Part shown: in pieces, positions 16,794 through 24,529 of the stretch | Position numbering within the stretch: position 1 is the first letter of the stretch | How the letters are laid out: every line of letters begins with the position of its first letter | Source: Micromonospora rifamycinica | GTDB taxonomy: Bacteria; Actinomycetota; Actinomycetes; Mycobacteriales; Micromonosporaceae | NCBI RefSeq assembly: GCF_900090265.1 | Contig: NZ_LT607752.1 | Location: forward strand, 3,100,001 to 3,164,000 | DNA length: 64,000 nucleotides | Direction of reading: 5' to 3' | The notes under the pieces: generated by a model | Told to the model about the DNA's origin: nothing | What the model saw: only the letters and a program-made list of their open reading frames with translations | The model's database searches: none | Position numbers and translations under genes: made by a program

Positions 16794-17435
16794 TCAGCCG
16801 GACCGGCCGGCGGCCCGGCCCGGCGCGGGCTGGGCGGGCACCCGGGGCCGGGCCGGGGGCCGCCAGGCGCGGCCGTTGGCGTAGATCACCCGGAAACCGA
16901 GGTACGCCGCGAGCGGCGCCCAGTGCGCCGAGCCCATCCGCAGCTCGGCGGCGTTGTGCCGCTGGCCGTTGGCGAGCACGTCGAGCAGCACCGTCTCGAA
17001 GGCGGCCGACTCGACCCAGTCGACTTCGCGGGTGAAGCCGCAGATCAGGGCCGCCCCGGTGACGTCGAGGAAATCGCGCAGCGTGGCGTCGGAGGCGCGC
17101 AGCACCGAGCAGCTGCCGAAGTAGAGCCGCCGGCCCTCGCCCCGCCCGGCCATCCGCTCGGCGACGTCGGACAGCTCGACGGAGTCCCAGTCGGTGAGGC
17201 AGAGCCGGCTGGGCTCACCGTGCATGGCGAAGAAACCGACCCGGTGGTCGGCGTACTGCTTGAGCAACCAGCGGTCGAGGAAGTAGAACAGCTCGTCGCG
17301 GGTGGCGGCGTCCTTGTGGATGTAGCGGATCCGGCCGAGTCGCTCGAGCAGGTCGAGGGTGGGCAGCACGGACCCGCGCTCGTTGAGGTCGCGGTGCCAC
17401 TGCCCCTCGACACAGAAGACCCCGCCCCGCGCCAC
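16794..17435 (-). CDS. Caspase-like hypothetical protein (DUF6642-like)
   Basis: A 213-residue protein with no signal peptide. It shows two motifs in the order and spacing of a caspase-type His/Cys dyad: FFAMHGEP and, about 40 residues later, LYFGSCSVL. The flanking pattern of short beta-strands (VGFFAMHG, RRLYFGSCS, ALICGF) fits that fold. I believe it belongs to an uncharacterised domain family (DUF6642), but this is from memory. GGAGG lies five bases before the GTG at 17435, and TAACGT upstream could be its -10; an ATG at 17501 is an alternative start. Function unknown; a protease role is inference. Confidence 0.55.
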   Translation of the reverse strand: MARGGVFCVEGQWHRDLNERGSVLPTLDLLERLGRIRYIHKDAATRDELFYFLDRWLLKQYADHRVGFFAMHGEPSRLCLTDWDSVELSDVAERMAGRGEGRRLYFGSCSVLRASDATLRDFLDVTGAALICGFTREVDWVESAAFETVLLDVLANGQRHNAAELRMGSAHWAPLAAYLGFRVIYANGRAWRPPARPRVPAQPAPGRAAGRSG

Positions 17436-17760
17436 GTCCACCTCCCCCGACCCCGCCGGCCCGCACGACGTTACCGGGTCGGGGCCGACGGGCCCCATCA
17501 CCCTCGCGGCCGGTTCGCCCCGCCCGGCGGGACAGGCCGTCGACCGGGAATTCCGGCCCGTTGTGTCACTTACTGGCCCGGCCTGACCGAATCACCATTG
17601 GCGGCAATTCACAGACAACATCCAGCTATCGCCGCCGCTGCGGACAATTCTTCTCTATTGCCGCGAATCCCTCGGCGAGCTGTCACTGTGGAAGTTGCAG
17701 GACGTCCTGGGCGATGCCCTGCGTCACCACCCCATCCACGTCTCGATCGGGAGGACTTCT
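17436..17760. other. Intergenic leader region of the M15 peptidase
   Basis: No convincing gene is seen. The stretch from about 17560 is less GC-rich than its surroundings and includes two CAATTC copies and a CTCGGCGAG palindrome. A long structured 5' UTR is possible because many cell-wall hydrolases of actinomycetes have riboswitch leaders, but I could not match a known riboswitch. Confidence 0.35.
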
Positions 17761-18540
17761 GTGCGCAGGAACACTGTGAAGCGGGCACTCGTCGCGTTCG
17801 CCCTGGCCCTGCCGGGTGCCGCGATCGCCACGGTGGCCGCCGCGCCAGCGGCCCACGCCGACGGCTGTTACACCTGGAAACGCGACCTCTACCAAGGGCT
17901 CTCCGGCAACGATGTCCGCCAGCTGCAGATCCGGGTGGCCGGATGGACCAGCCGCGGCGGGATCGTCCGGATCGACGGGGACTTCGGCCCCGAGACCGCC
18001 GCCGCGGTCAAGCGCTTCCAGAGCGCGTACGGGCTGCGCAGCGACGGCATCGCCGGCAAGCAGACCTTCAACAAGCTCTACCAGTTGCAGGACAACGACT
18101 GCACGCCGGCCCACTTCAGCTACCGGGAGCTGGACGGCGGCTGCGGCAAGGGCGGGTGGAGCGGCGGGCCGCTCTCCGCCGCCGACACCAAGGCCAGCGC
18201 GGTACGCACCATGTGGAAACTGGAGGCGCTCCGGCGCGGCCTGGGTGACAAGCCGCTCAACGTCACCAGCGGCTTCCGCGACTCCAGCTGCAACAAGAAG
18301 GTCGGCGGAGCCTCGGACAGCCAGCACCTCTACGGCAACGCCGCCGACCTGACCTCGGCGAGCAGGTCACTGTGCGAGGTCGCCCGCGCCTCCCGCGACC
18401 ACGGCTTCAGCGGCATCTACGGCCCCGGCTACGCCGGTCACGACGACCACGTCCACGTGGACTCCCGGCGGGAGAACAACTACGACAAGTCGACGAACCG
18501 CACCAGCTGGGCAGCCCCGGACTGCGGCGTCAGCCGCTGA
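17761..18540 (+). CDS. Secreted zinc D-Ala-D-Ala carboxypeptidase, M15 family, with PG-binding domain
   Basis: Exported peptidoglycan hydrolase of 259 residues. A signal peptide (1 to about 33, ending AHA) precedes a PG_binding_1 domain (about 45-105: LSGNDVRQLQ, DGDFGPETAAAVKRFQ, DGIAGKQTFNKLY). The C-terminal peptidase domain keeps the zinc ligands and catalytic residues in SQHLYGNAADL and DDHVHVD, as in the Streptomyces albus G enzyme. GGAGG lies seven bases before the GTG at 17761; an upstream in-frame ATG at 17695 is in the leader and is not used. It probably cleaves terminal D-Ala or crosslinks. Confidence 0.9.
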   Translation: MRRNTVKRALVAFALALPGAAIATVAAAPAAHADGCYTWKRDLYQGLSGNDVRQLQIRVAGWTSRGGIVRIDGDFGPETAAAVKRFQSAYGLRSDGIAGKQTFNKLYQLQDNDCTPAHFSYRELDGGCGKGGWSGGPLSAADTKASAVRTMWKLEALRRGLGDKPLNVTSGFRDSSCNKKVGGASDSQHLYGNAADLTSASRSLCEVARASRDHGFSGIYGPGYAGHDDHVHVDSRRENNYDKSTNRTSWAAPDCGVSR

Positions 18541-18556
18541 CCGACCGGCGTGGACA

Positions 18557-18593
18557 CCGGCCCGGCCCCACGGGATCATCGGGGCCGGGCCGG
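18557..18593. terminator. Bidirectional hairpin terminator
   Basis: A perfect 13-bp inverted repeat (arms 18557-18569 and 18581-18593, eleven-base loop) lies between convergent genes. It is very GC-rich and lacks a T tract. Confidence 0.8.
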
Positions 18594-18628
18594 CACCGCA
18601 CCGGGGAACCGGCGGGGGGTGCCCCCGC

Positions 18629-19120
18629 TCAGCTCGCCCGGGGCCAGCGCGGCGCGGCGGCGGGGGGCGCCACCGGCCGGCCGGGGACACCGGCGCGCAT
18701 CCCTGGCCGCATCCCGGTGGCGGTGGGCCGCCCCCCGGACGTGCCCGGCCGAACCACCTGGCCCCGCGCCGGGTAGCCGGTGGCCGGGGCGGGCCGGGCG
18801 GGCGTCGTACCGGGCCGGGGGGTGGTGTAGGTGAACGGGAACGGCACGTGCACGAACGGGTTACCGTGCCGGATCAGCGCGTCGATCTGCCGGTCGTTCA
18901 ACCCGTGGTTCTCCAGCACCCGCCGCCCCCAACGGTGCAACCGGCACGGGTACGACGACCCGTCGTTGCGGCACAGCGGCCCGTTGGGCCACTCCTCGGC
19001 GGCGTGCACCACGACCGCTCGCACCGCGAGCCGGACGTCCTCGGGTGTCAACGAGGCGGGCACCGGCACCTCGCCCAGAACCTGATCGATGGGGTCCGTC
19101 GACTGCTCACCAACTCGCAC
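18629..19120 (-). CDS. Hypothetical protein
   Basis: A 163-residue protein with no recognised domain. The N-terminal 95 residues are a compact, predicted helical region with two Cys (LCRNDGSSYPCRLH) and conserved-looking Trp and His residues; the rest is Pro/Gly/Arg-rich and likely disordered. GGGAGG six bases before the GTG supports the start. Similar small proteins occur in actinomycetes without known function. Confidence 0.55.
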   Translation of the reverse strand: MRVGEQSTDPIDQVLGEVPVPASLTPEDVRLAVRAVVVHAAEEWPNGPLCRNDGSSYPCRLHRWGRRVLENHGLNDRQIDALIRHGNPFVHVPFPFTYTTPRPGTTPARPAPATGYPARGQVVRPGTSGGRPTATGMRPGMRAGVPGRPVAPPAAAPRWPRAS

Positions 19121-19208
19121 GGCAGGCCTCCCGCAGCTCGGCAGCGATTGCAGCCGAATCGCCGCAACGCATCCTCGGCCAGTGGTACGGGCGGTGACCG
19201 GCGGCGGT

Positions 19209-19301
19209 TCAATCCCCCCAGGCGGTGAGCAGATCCTCCGGCGTCAACACCCGCACACCATCGACCACCGCGCCGGCCGGGACGACCGCCAGCAGCGGCA
19301 C
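19209..19301 (-). pseudogene. C-terminal remnant of a nuclease-like protein (tentative)
   Basis: A 30-codon open stretch ends in VVDGVRVLTPEDLLTAWGD and a TGA. The VxVLTPEDL pattern looks like the end of NERD-type nuclease-related proteins. No upstream part of such a gene remains because the LuxR regulator coding sequence lies there in another frame. It could be chance. Confidence 0.3.
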
Positions 19302-19306
19302 CCGCC

Positions 19307-19999
19307 TCAGACCAGGCCCGCGTCGTGGACCAGCAGCGCCACCTGGACCCGGTTGTTCAGCGCCAACTTGGTCAGCAGCCGTGACACGTACGCCTTCACC
19401 GTCGCCACGCTCATGAACAGCTCCGCCGAGATCTCCGCATTGCTCCGGCCGTGACCGAGCGCCACCGCCACCTCCCGCTCCCGCTCGGTGAGCCCGGCCA
19501 GCAGCCGCAGCGCCCGGTCCCGGCGCGGGTCCGGGCCCGCCGTCGACCCGTCGGTCAGGTGGCTGATCAGCTGCCGGGTCACCGTCGGTGACAGGGTCGC
19601 CTCGCCGGCCGCCACCCGCCGCACCGCCCGGACGATCTCCGCGGGCGGGGTGTCCTTGAGCAGGAAGCCGCCCGCACCGGCCCGCAACGCCCGCAGCACC
19701 TGCTCGTCGGCGTCGAAGGTGGTCAGCACCAGCACCTCCGGCGGGTGCGGCGACGCCCGCAGCGCCTCGGTGGCGGTCAGCCCGTCGACCCGGGGCATCC
19801 GGATGTCCATCAGCACCACGTCGGGCGCGCACCGGGCCACGGCGGCCGGCACCTCGTCGCCGTCGGTCGCCTCCCCCACCACCCGCAGGTCCGGCACCCC
19901 ACCGAGGATCATCGACAGCCCGGCGCGGACCAGCGCGTCGTCGTCGACGATCAGCACCCGCACCGGGGCGTCGGGATCGCCGCCGCTCATCCCGGCCAC
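19307..19999 (-). CDS. NarL/LuxR-family response regulator
   Basis: A 230-residue response regulator. The receiver domain has the acidic DDD pocket, the phospho-acceptor Asp in VVLMDIRMPRVDG, the Thr in VLVLTTFD and the Lys in GFLLKDTPP. The C-terminal LuxR helix-turn-helix reads LTEREREVAVALGHGRSNAEISAELFMSVATVKAYVSRLLTKL in overview. It lies 46 bases downstream of its sensor kinase in the same operon. Together they face an ABC exporter operon, the usual arrangement for a drug- or envelope-stress-sensing system that controls the transporter. Confidence 0.92.
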   Translation of the reverse strand: MAGMSGGDPDAPVRVLIVDDDALVRAGLSMILGGVPDLRVVGEATDGDEVPAAVARCAPDVVLMDIRMPRVDGLTATEALRASPHPPEVLVLTTFDADEQVLRALRAGAGGFLLKDTPPAEIVRAVRRVAAGEATLSPTVTRQLISHLTDGSTAGPDPRRDRALRLLAGLTEREREVAVALGHGRSNAEISAELFMSVATVKAYVSRLLTKLALNNRVQVALLVHDAGLV

Positions 20000-20045
20000 C
20001 CGGCCCGCCCCCGCCGGTCGGCGGGGTCCGGTCCGGCCGGGCGGC

Positions 20046-21290
20046 TCATGCCGGCCACGGCAGTCGGGCGGCCAGCCGGAAGTCGCCGGTCGCGTCGTCC
20101 CGACCGTGCGTCAGCCGGCCACCGGCCAGGGTGACCCGCTCGGCGATGCCGACCAGCCCGGTCCCGGCACCCGGCAACGCCGGCCCGGGCGCGCCGCCCA
20201 CCGGCCACGGGTTGCGGATCTGGACCGCCAGCTCCCGCCCCGGCCCGCCGGCCAACCGGACGGCGACCGCCGCGCCCGGGGCGTGCTTGCGCGCGTTGGT
20301 CAGCCCCTCCTGCACGATCCGGTACGCGCTGCGGCCCACCGCCGTCGGCACCTCCGCCGGCCGGGTCACCTCGTCGACCAGGGTGACCCGCACCCCGGCC
20401 GCCCGCGACTCGGCGACCAGGGCGGGCACGTCGGCGAGGGTGGGCTGGGGGCGTTCCGGTGCGCTGTCGCCGCCGGAGGTGTCGGCGCGGAGCACCCCGA
20501 TCACCTCACGCAGGTCCTGGAGCGCGGCGTGCGCGCTGCCCCGGATCACCCCGGCGGCCCGGGCCACCTCCTGCGGCGGCGCGTCCGGGCGGAACTCCAA
20601 CGCCCCGGCGTGCAGGCTGAGCAGCGAGATCCGATGCGCCAGCACGTCGTGCATCTCCCGGGCGATCCGGGTGCGTTCGAGCTGCCGGGCCTGTTCGACG
20701 CGGAGCTGCTGCTCGGCCTCGGCCCGGTGGGCGCGGTCGCGCAGCGACAGCACCAGCTGCCGGCGGGCCCGGACGAACAACGCCCAGGCCACCACGATCC
20801 CGACGAACATCATCGTCCAGGCCACCGTCGCCCAGTAGGGCAGCGACGGGTCGGGACGGACGACGCTGTAGAGCGGAATGACCGACAGGTGGAACCCGAC
20901 CAGCGCCGCACCGATCGGCAGCGGCCGGTGGACCAGCACGGTGAACACCACCACCAGCATCGCCACCCCGGCGGTCACCGAGAACAGGGCCAGCGGCAGC
21001 CCGGCCACCGCCAGCCCGACCGGCCAGCGGCGGCGCAGCCACAGGGCCGCGCAGTAGACCAGACCCCCCGCCAGGTCCACCCCGATCAGCCAGGACGGGC
21101 CGGCGTTGTGGGAGAACTGCGGCCTGCTCGACATCGCGTCGGCGAACGCCAGCAGCGCCCAGCCGACGGCGAGCAGGAAGGCCACCGTGTCGACCAGCCA
21201 GTCCCGGGGCGTCCGCCGGGACGCCCTCGCCTCGGGCGTCAGCGCGCCCGGCAACAGCCAGGGATGATCGGGTACGACGGCAGCACTCAC
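20046..21290 (-). CDS. Sensor histidine kinase (HisKA_3)
   Basis: A 414-residue membrane sensor kinase, partner of the LuxR regulator downstream. Four to five transmembrane helices span about residues 33-165 with no large outer domain, so it probably senses within the membrane. The dimerisation and phosphoacceptor segment has His in REMHDVLAHRISLLS, and the ATPase domain has N-box EGLTNARKHAPG and G-box GTGLVGIAERV. The GTG at 21290 is preceded by TAGCAT with six bases between, a leaderless promoter. Confidence 0.92.
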   Translation of the reverse strand: MSAAVVPDHPWLLPGALTPEARASRRTPRDWLVDTVAFLLAVGWALLAFADAMSSRPQFSHNAGPSWLIGVDLAGGLVYCAALWLRRRWPVGLAVAGLPLALFSVTAGVAMLVVVFTVLVHRPLPIGAALVGFHLSVIPLYSVVRPDPSLPYWATVAWTMMFVGIVVAWALFVRARRQLVLSLRDRAHRAEAEQQLRVEQARQLERTRIAREMHDVLAHRISLLSLHAGALEFRPDAPPQEVARAAGVIRGSAHAALQDLREVIGVLRADTSGGDSAPERPQPTLADVPALVAESRAAGVRVTLVDEVTRPAEVPTAVGRSAYRIVQEGLTNARKHAPGAAVAVRLAGGPGRELAVQIRNPWPVGGAPGPALPGAGTGLVGIAERVTLAGGRLTHGRDDATGDFRLAARLPWPA

Positions 21291-21296
21291 CCACCC

Positions 21297-21302
21297 ATGC
21301 TA
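21297..21302 (-). promoter_or_regulatory. -10 box of a leaderless promoter for the kinase operon
   Basis: TAGCAT on the minus strand, six bases before the GTG start at 21290. Confidence 0.55.
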
Positions 21303-21347
21303 GAAACCCGACCGGCTTCCCGGACACCAACCAAAGTCGAGGTCTGC

Positions 21348-21357
21348 CGGTATACCG
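21348..21357. promoter_or_regulatory. Palindrome between kinase and ABC operons
   Basis: CGGTATACCG is a perfect 10-bp palindrome in the 133-bp gap between the divergent two-component and ABC transporter operons. It is a reasonable candidate for the binding site of the LuxR-type regulator. Confidence 0.4.
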
Positions 21358-21423
21358 AGGTAGGGGCGGCTCTCGACCGCCGGCCGCAGCGCCCGGCCGG
21401 GTGGCTGGGACAGGCTCGACGGC

Positions 21424-22323
21424 ATGATCACCGTTGACCACCTCACCAAGCGGTACGGCCCGCACACCGCCGTCGACGACGTCTCGTTCCGCTGCGAATC
21501 CGGCACCGTGACCGGTTTCCTCGGCCCGAACGGGGCCGGCAAGTCCACCACCATGCGGATGCTCTGCGGGCTGACCCGCCCGACCTCCGGCACCGCCACC
21601 GTCGCCGGTCAGCCCTACCGCGAGCTGCCCAACCCGGGCCGCGAGGTGGGCGTGCTGCTGGACGCCTCGGCGCAGCACGTCGGGCGCAGCGGGCGGGAGA
21701 CGCTCACCCTGGCCGCCCGGACCATGGGCGTGGACGCCGACCGGGTGCCCGCCGTGCTCGACCGGGTGGGTCTGAACCCGGTGGCGGCGAAGCGCCGGGT
21801 CGGGGCGTACTCGCTGGGGATGCGGCAGCGGCTCGGCCTGGCGCTGGCGCTGCTCGGCGAGCCCCGGGTGCTGGTCCTCGACGAGCCGGCCAACGGCCTG
21901 GACCCGGAGGGGATCTTCTGGATGCGCGGGCTGCTGCGCGACTTCGCCGACCGGGGCGGCACCGTGCTGCTCTCCTCGCACCTGCTGCGGGAGGTGGAGG
22001 CGGTCGCCGACCGGCTGGTGGTGATCGGCGGCGGCCGGGTGGTGGCCCAGGGCGGCAAGGACGAGCTGCTGGCCGGGGCCGGCACCCTGGTCCGGGCCCG
22101 CGACCCGCACGCCCTGCGGCTCACCCTCGACCGGGCCGGGCTGGACGCCACCGCCGGCGCCGACGGCGGCTGTGTGGTGCACGCCGAACCCGGGGCCGTC
22201 GGGCAGGCCGCCGCCGACGCCGGGCTGGTCCTGACCGAGCTACGGCCGGCCGGCGGCGGTGGCCTGGAACAGCTCTTCCTCACCCTGACCGCCGGCGCGA
22301 GCACCAAGGAGGCCGTGAAGTGA
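21424..22323 (+). CDS. ABC transporter ATP-binding protein
   Basis: Cytoplasmic ATPase subunit of 299 residues from a DrrA/BcrA-like exporter. Walker A is GPNGAGKST, the signature motif is YSLGMRQRL, Walker B is VLVLDEPANGLDPEG, and the H-loop His is in LSSHLLREV. The C-terminal 90 residues form the extra domain typical of these exporters. It is the first gene of a three-gene operon, overlapping the permease by four bases, and diverges from the two-component system, which probably regulates it. The transported compound is not known. Confidence 0.93.
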   Translation: MITVDHLTKRYGPHTAVDDVSFRCESGTVTGFLGPNGAGKSTTMRMLCGLTRPTSGTATVAGQPYRELPNPGREVGVLLDASAQHVGRSGRETLTLAARTMGVDADRVPAVLDRVGLNPVAAKRRVGAYSLGMRQRLGLALALLGEPRVLVLDEPANGLDPEGIFWMRGLLRDFADRGGTVLLSSHLLREVEAVADRLVVIGGGRVVAQGGKDELLAGAGTLVRARDPHALRLTLDRAGLDATAGADGGCVVHAEPGAVGQAAADAGLVLTELRPAGGGGLEQLFLTLTAGASTKEAVK

Positions 22324-23102
22324 GCACCGTGACGACCGCACCCCCCACCCCCGCCCGGCAGGCCGTGCCCGGACCGTCGCTGGTCCGGCTGATCGGGGTG
22401 GAGCTGCGCAAGCTCGGCGACACCCGGGCCGGACGCTGGCTGCTGGCCTCGATCGGACTGATCGCCGCCGTGATCGTCGCGCTGCAACTGCGCTTCGTCG
22501 ACGACGCCGCGCAGACCTTCAGCAACTTCTTCACCGCGTCGCTGGCGCCGGTGGCGCTGCTGCTGCCGGTGCTGGGCATCCTGTCGATCACCGCCGAGTG
22601 GTCCCAGCGCACCGCGCTGACCACGTTCGCCCTGGTGCCGCGCCGGGAGCGGGTGGTCGTCGCCAAGCTCGCCGCCGTGCTGCTCGCCGCGTTGGCGTCG
22701 GTGCTGGTGAGCCTGGCCGTCGCCGCCGTCGGCACCCTGCTGGCGGGGATCACCGGCGGGGCGGGGAGCTGGGACTTCGACTGGACGCTGGCCGGGCACG
22801 CCGCCGTGTTCCAGGCCATCAACGTGCTGATCGGCGCGGGGTTCGGCCTGCTGCTGCTCAACACCCCGCTGGCGATCGTCACCTCGCTGCTGCTGCCGAC
22901 GGTGTGGGGCATCCTCTCCGCGATGATCGCGGCGCTGCACGGCCCGGCCCGCTGGCTGGACACCTCGATCACTATGGAGCCGCTGCTCGGTGCGGACATG
23001 ACCGCCGGGCAGTGGGGCCGGCTCGGGGTGTCCCTGCTGGTCTGGGTGGCCGCGCCGCTCGCCGCCGGGATGGCGCGCACGCTGCGGCGCGAGGTGCACT
23101 GA
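22320..23102 (+). CDS. ABC-2 type permease
   Basis: Membrane subunit of the exporter, 260 residues, with six predicted helices (around 45-60, 70-85, 105-135, 165-200, 205-220 and 235-250). Its GTG overlaps the ATPase stop codon as GTGA, so translation is coupled. It contains no ATP-binding motifs and must work with the upstream ATPase, probably as a dimer. Confidence 0.88.
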   Translation: MSTVTTAPPTPARQAVPGPSLVRLIGVELRKLGDTRAGRWLLASIGLIAAVIVALQLRFVDDAAQTFSNFFTASLAPVALLLPVLGILSITAEWSQRTALTTFALVPRRERVVVAKLAAVLLAALASVLVSLAVAAVGTLLAGITGGAGSWDFDWTLAGHAAVFQAINVLIGAGFGLLLLNTPLAIVTSLLLPTVWGILSAMIAALHGPARWLDTSITMEPLLGADMTAGQWGRLGVSLLVWVAAPLAAGMARTLRREVH

Positions 23103-23104
23103 CC

Positions 23105-23824
23105 ATGTCGACGCGGGAGCCGGACGCCACGACCAGAGTCGGTGGCGACGTCGGGGAACTGCTGGTCATGTGGGTCGGCTTCCCGCTGCTGGGCGGCGCC
23201 CTGGGTGGGCGGCTACCCATGGTCGCCGACTGGGTGGCCGGGCTGCCCTGGGCTCCGGTGCAGGGCTGGTTCGAACTGGTCGCCGGGTTGCCGTACCGGC
23301 GGGCACTGCTCGGGGGCATGCTGCTCGGGATGCTGGCCGGGCTGCTCGTCGCCCACGTCGGCACCCGGGAACGGTTGATCGTCACGGTGGACCGGGGCGG
23401 TGTCCGGCTACGCCGCGACGGCGTCGACCACGACCTGGTCCGCCGGTGCGTCACCGCCGTCTTCGCCGACCGCAGGGAGCTGGTGCTGCTCGGTCCGGCC
23501 GGTGAGGAGCTGGCCCGGGAACGGTCCGACCTGAGCCGAGGGCGGCTGCGGGACGCCTTCCGTGAGCACGGTTGGCCGTGGCAGGACGCCGATCCGCACC
23601 GGGCGGCGTACCGGCGATGGGTGGAGGGGTTGCCCGACCTGCCGCCGGGGGCGGATCCGCTGCTGCGCGCCCGGCAGCGGGCCGTCGAGGCCGGCCGGCA
23701 GCGGGACGCCCGGGAGATGCGCGGTGAGCTGGCCCGGCTCGGGGTGGTCGTCCGGGACGAGGACAGGCGACAGTACTGGCGGACCGTTCCGCTTCCCCGG
23801 GAGGAAAACCCGGACGGGCGGTAG
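23105..23824 (+). CDS. YqeB-like membrane protein
   Basis: A 239-residue protein whose ATG begins two bases after the permease stop, so it is the third gene of the operon. Two transmembrane helices (about 20-40 and 66-86) are followed by a soluble region (LIVTVDRGGVRLRRDG, then a helical charged half). It resembles the YqeB family, whose role is unknown. Its position suggests a part in the exporter or in sensing its substrate, which is inference. Confidence 0.7.
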   Translation: MSTREPDATTRVGGDVGELLVMWVGFPLLGGALGGRLPMVADWVAGLPWAPVQGWFELVAGLPYRRALLGGMLLGMLAGLLVAHVGTRERLIVTVDRGGVRLRRDGVDHDLVRRCVTAVFADRRELVLLGPAGEELARERSDLSRGRLRDAFREHGWPWQDADPHRAAYRRWVEGLPDLPPGADPLLRARQRAVEAGRQRDAREMRGELARLGVVVRDEDRRQYWRTVPLPREENPDGR

Positions 23825-23865
23825 CGTCTGTGGTGGAGGGGATCTCCTCGGAACCGGGAGCCTGC

Positions 23866-24426
23866 ATGACCGAGCAGCAGCCGTACCGGGTGCTGGGCCG
23901 GCACCCCGGCTTCGAGCTGCGCCGGTACCCGGCCCACCTGGTCGTCGAGCTGCCGATCGACGGGGGGTTCGCCGCCGCCGGGAACGCCGCGTTCCGGCCG
24001 CTGGCGGCCTACCTGTCCGGGGCCAACCGATCCCGGCGCGGGGTCGGGACGGCCGGTCAGGTGCTGCGGGAGGCGGGAGGCGAGCGGATCGCGATGACCG
24101 CGCCCGTGGTCCAGGAGGAGGGCGACCGGCCCGGGAACTGGCGGGTGTGGTTCGTGCTGCCGGCCCGGCTCAGCCCGGCCACCGTGCCCGAGCCGGCGGA
24201 CCCCCGGATCACCGTCCGGGAGGTCCCCGAGCAGCTCGCCGCGGCGGTCCGGTTCGCCGGGCGGTGGACCGACCGGGCGTTCGAGCAGCGGGCCACCGCG
24301 CTGGGCCGGGCGGTAGCCGACGCCGGCCTCACCCCGTCGGGGGCGATCCGGTACGCCCGGTTCGACCCGCCGTGGAAGCCGTGGTTCCTGCGCCACAACG
24401 AGGTGGTGCTGCCGGTCGTCGAGTGA
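23866..24426 (+). CDS. SOUL-family haem-binding protein
   Basis: A 186-residue protein of the SOUL/HBP family, which binds haem or other tetrapyrroles. Characteristic parts are GFELRRYPAHLVVE at the N-terminus, RIAMTAPVVQEE, and a C-terminal YARFDPPWKPWFLRHNEV. Bacterial members are of uncertain function and may carry haem. GGGAG lies six bases before the ATG at 23866; in-frame GTGs at 23830 and 23833 are alternatives, near a TAGCGT box. Confidence 0.88.
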   Translation: MTEQQPYRVLGRHPGFELRRYPAHLVVELPIDGGFAAAGNAAFRPLAAYLSGANRSRRGVGTAGQVLREAGGERIAMTAPVVQEEGDRPGNWRVWFVLPARLSPATVPEPADPRITVREVPEQLAAAVRFAGRWTDRAFEQRATALGRAVADAGLTPSGAIRYARFDPPWKPWFLRHNEVVLPVVE

Positions 24427-24529
24427 CCCCGGCGCACGGCCGCAGCGTCGTCACGTCGTCGCCGATTGTGCATCCGCCGCACAGGGAGTATCAACCAAGG
24501 CGGATATCTCCCGGCGGAAGGGGACGACC

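Noticed and set aside
17560..17760. Possible cyclic-di-AMP (ydaO) riboswitch before the M15 peptidase
   Set aside because: Genes of this type often have one, but I could not match the conserved core segments.
19190..19225. T-loop-like GGTTCAATCCCC suggesting a tRNA 3' end
   Set aside because: The flanking bases do not pair as a T stem and no acceptor or anticodon arm can be drawn.
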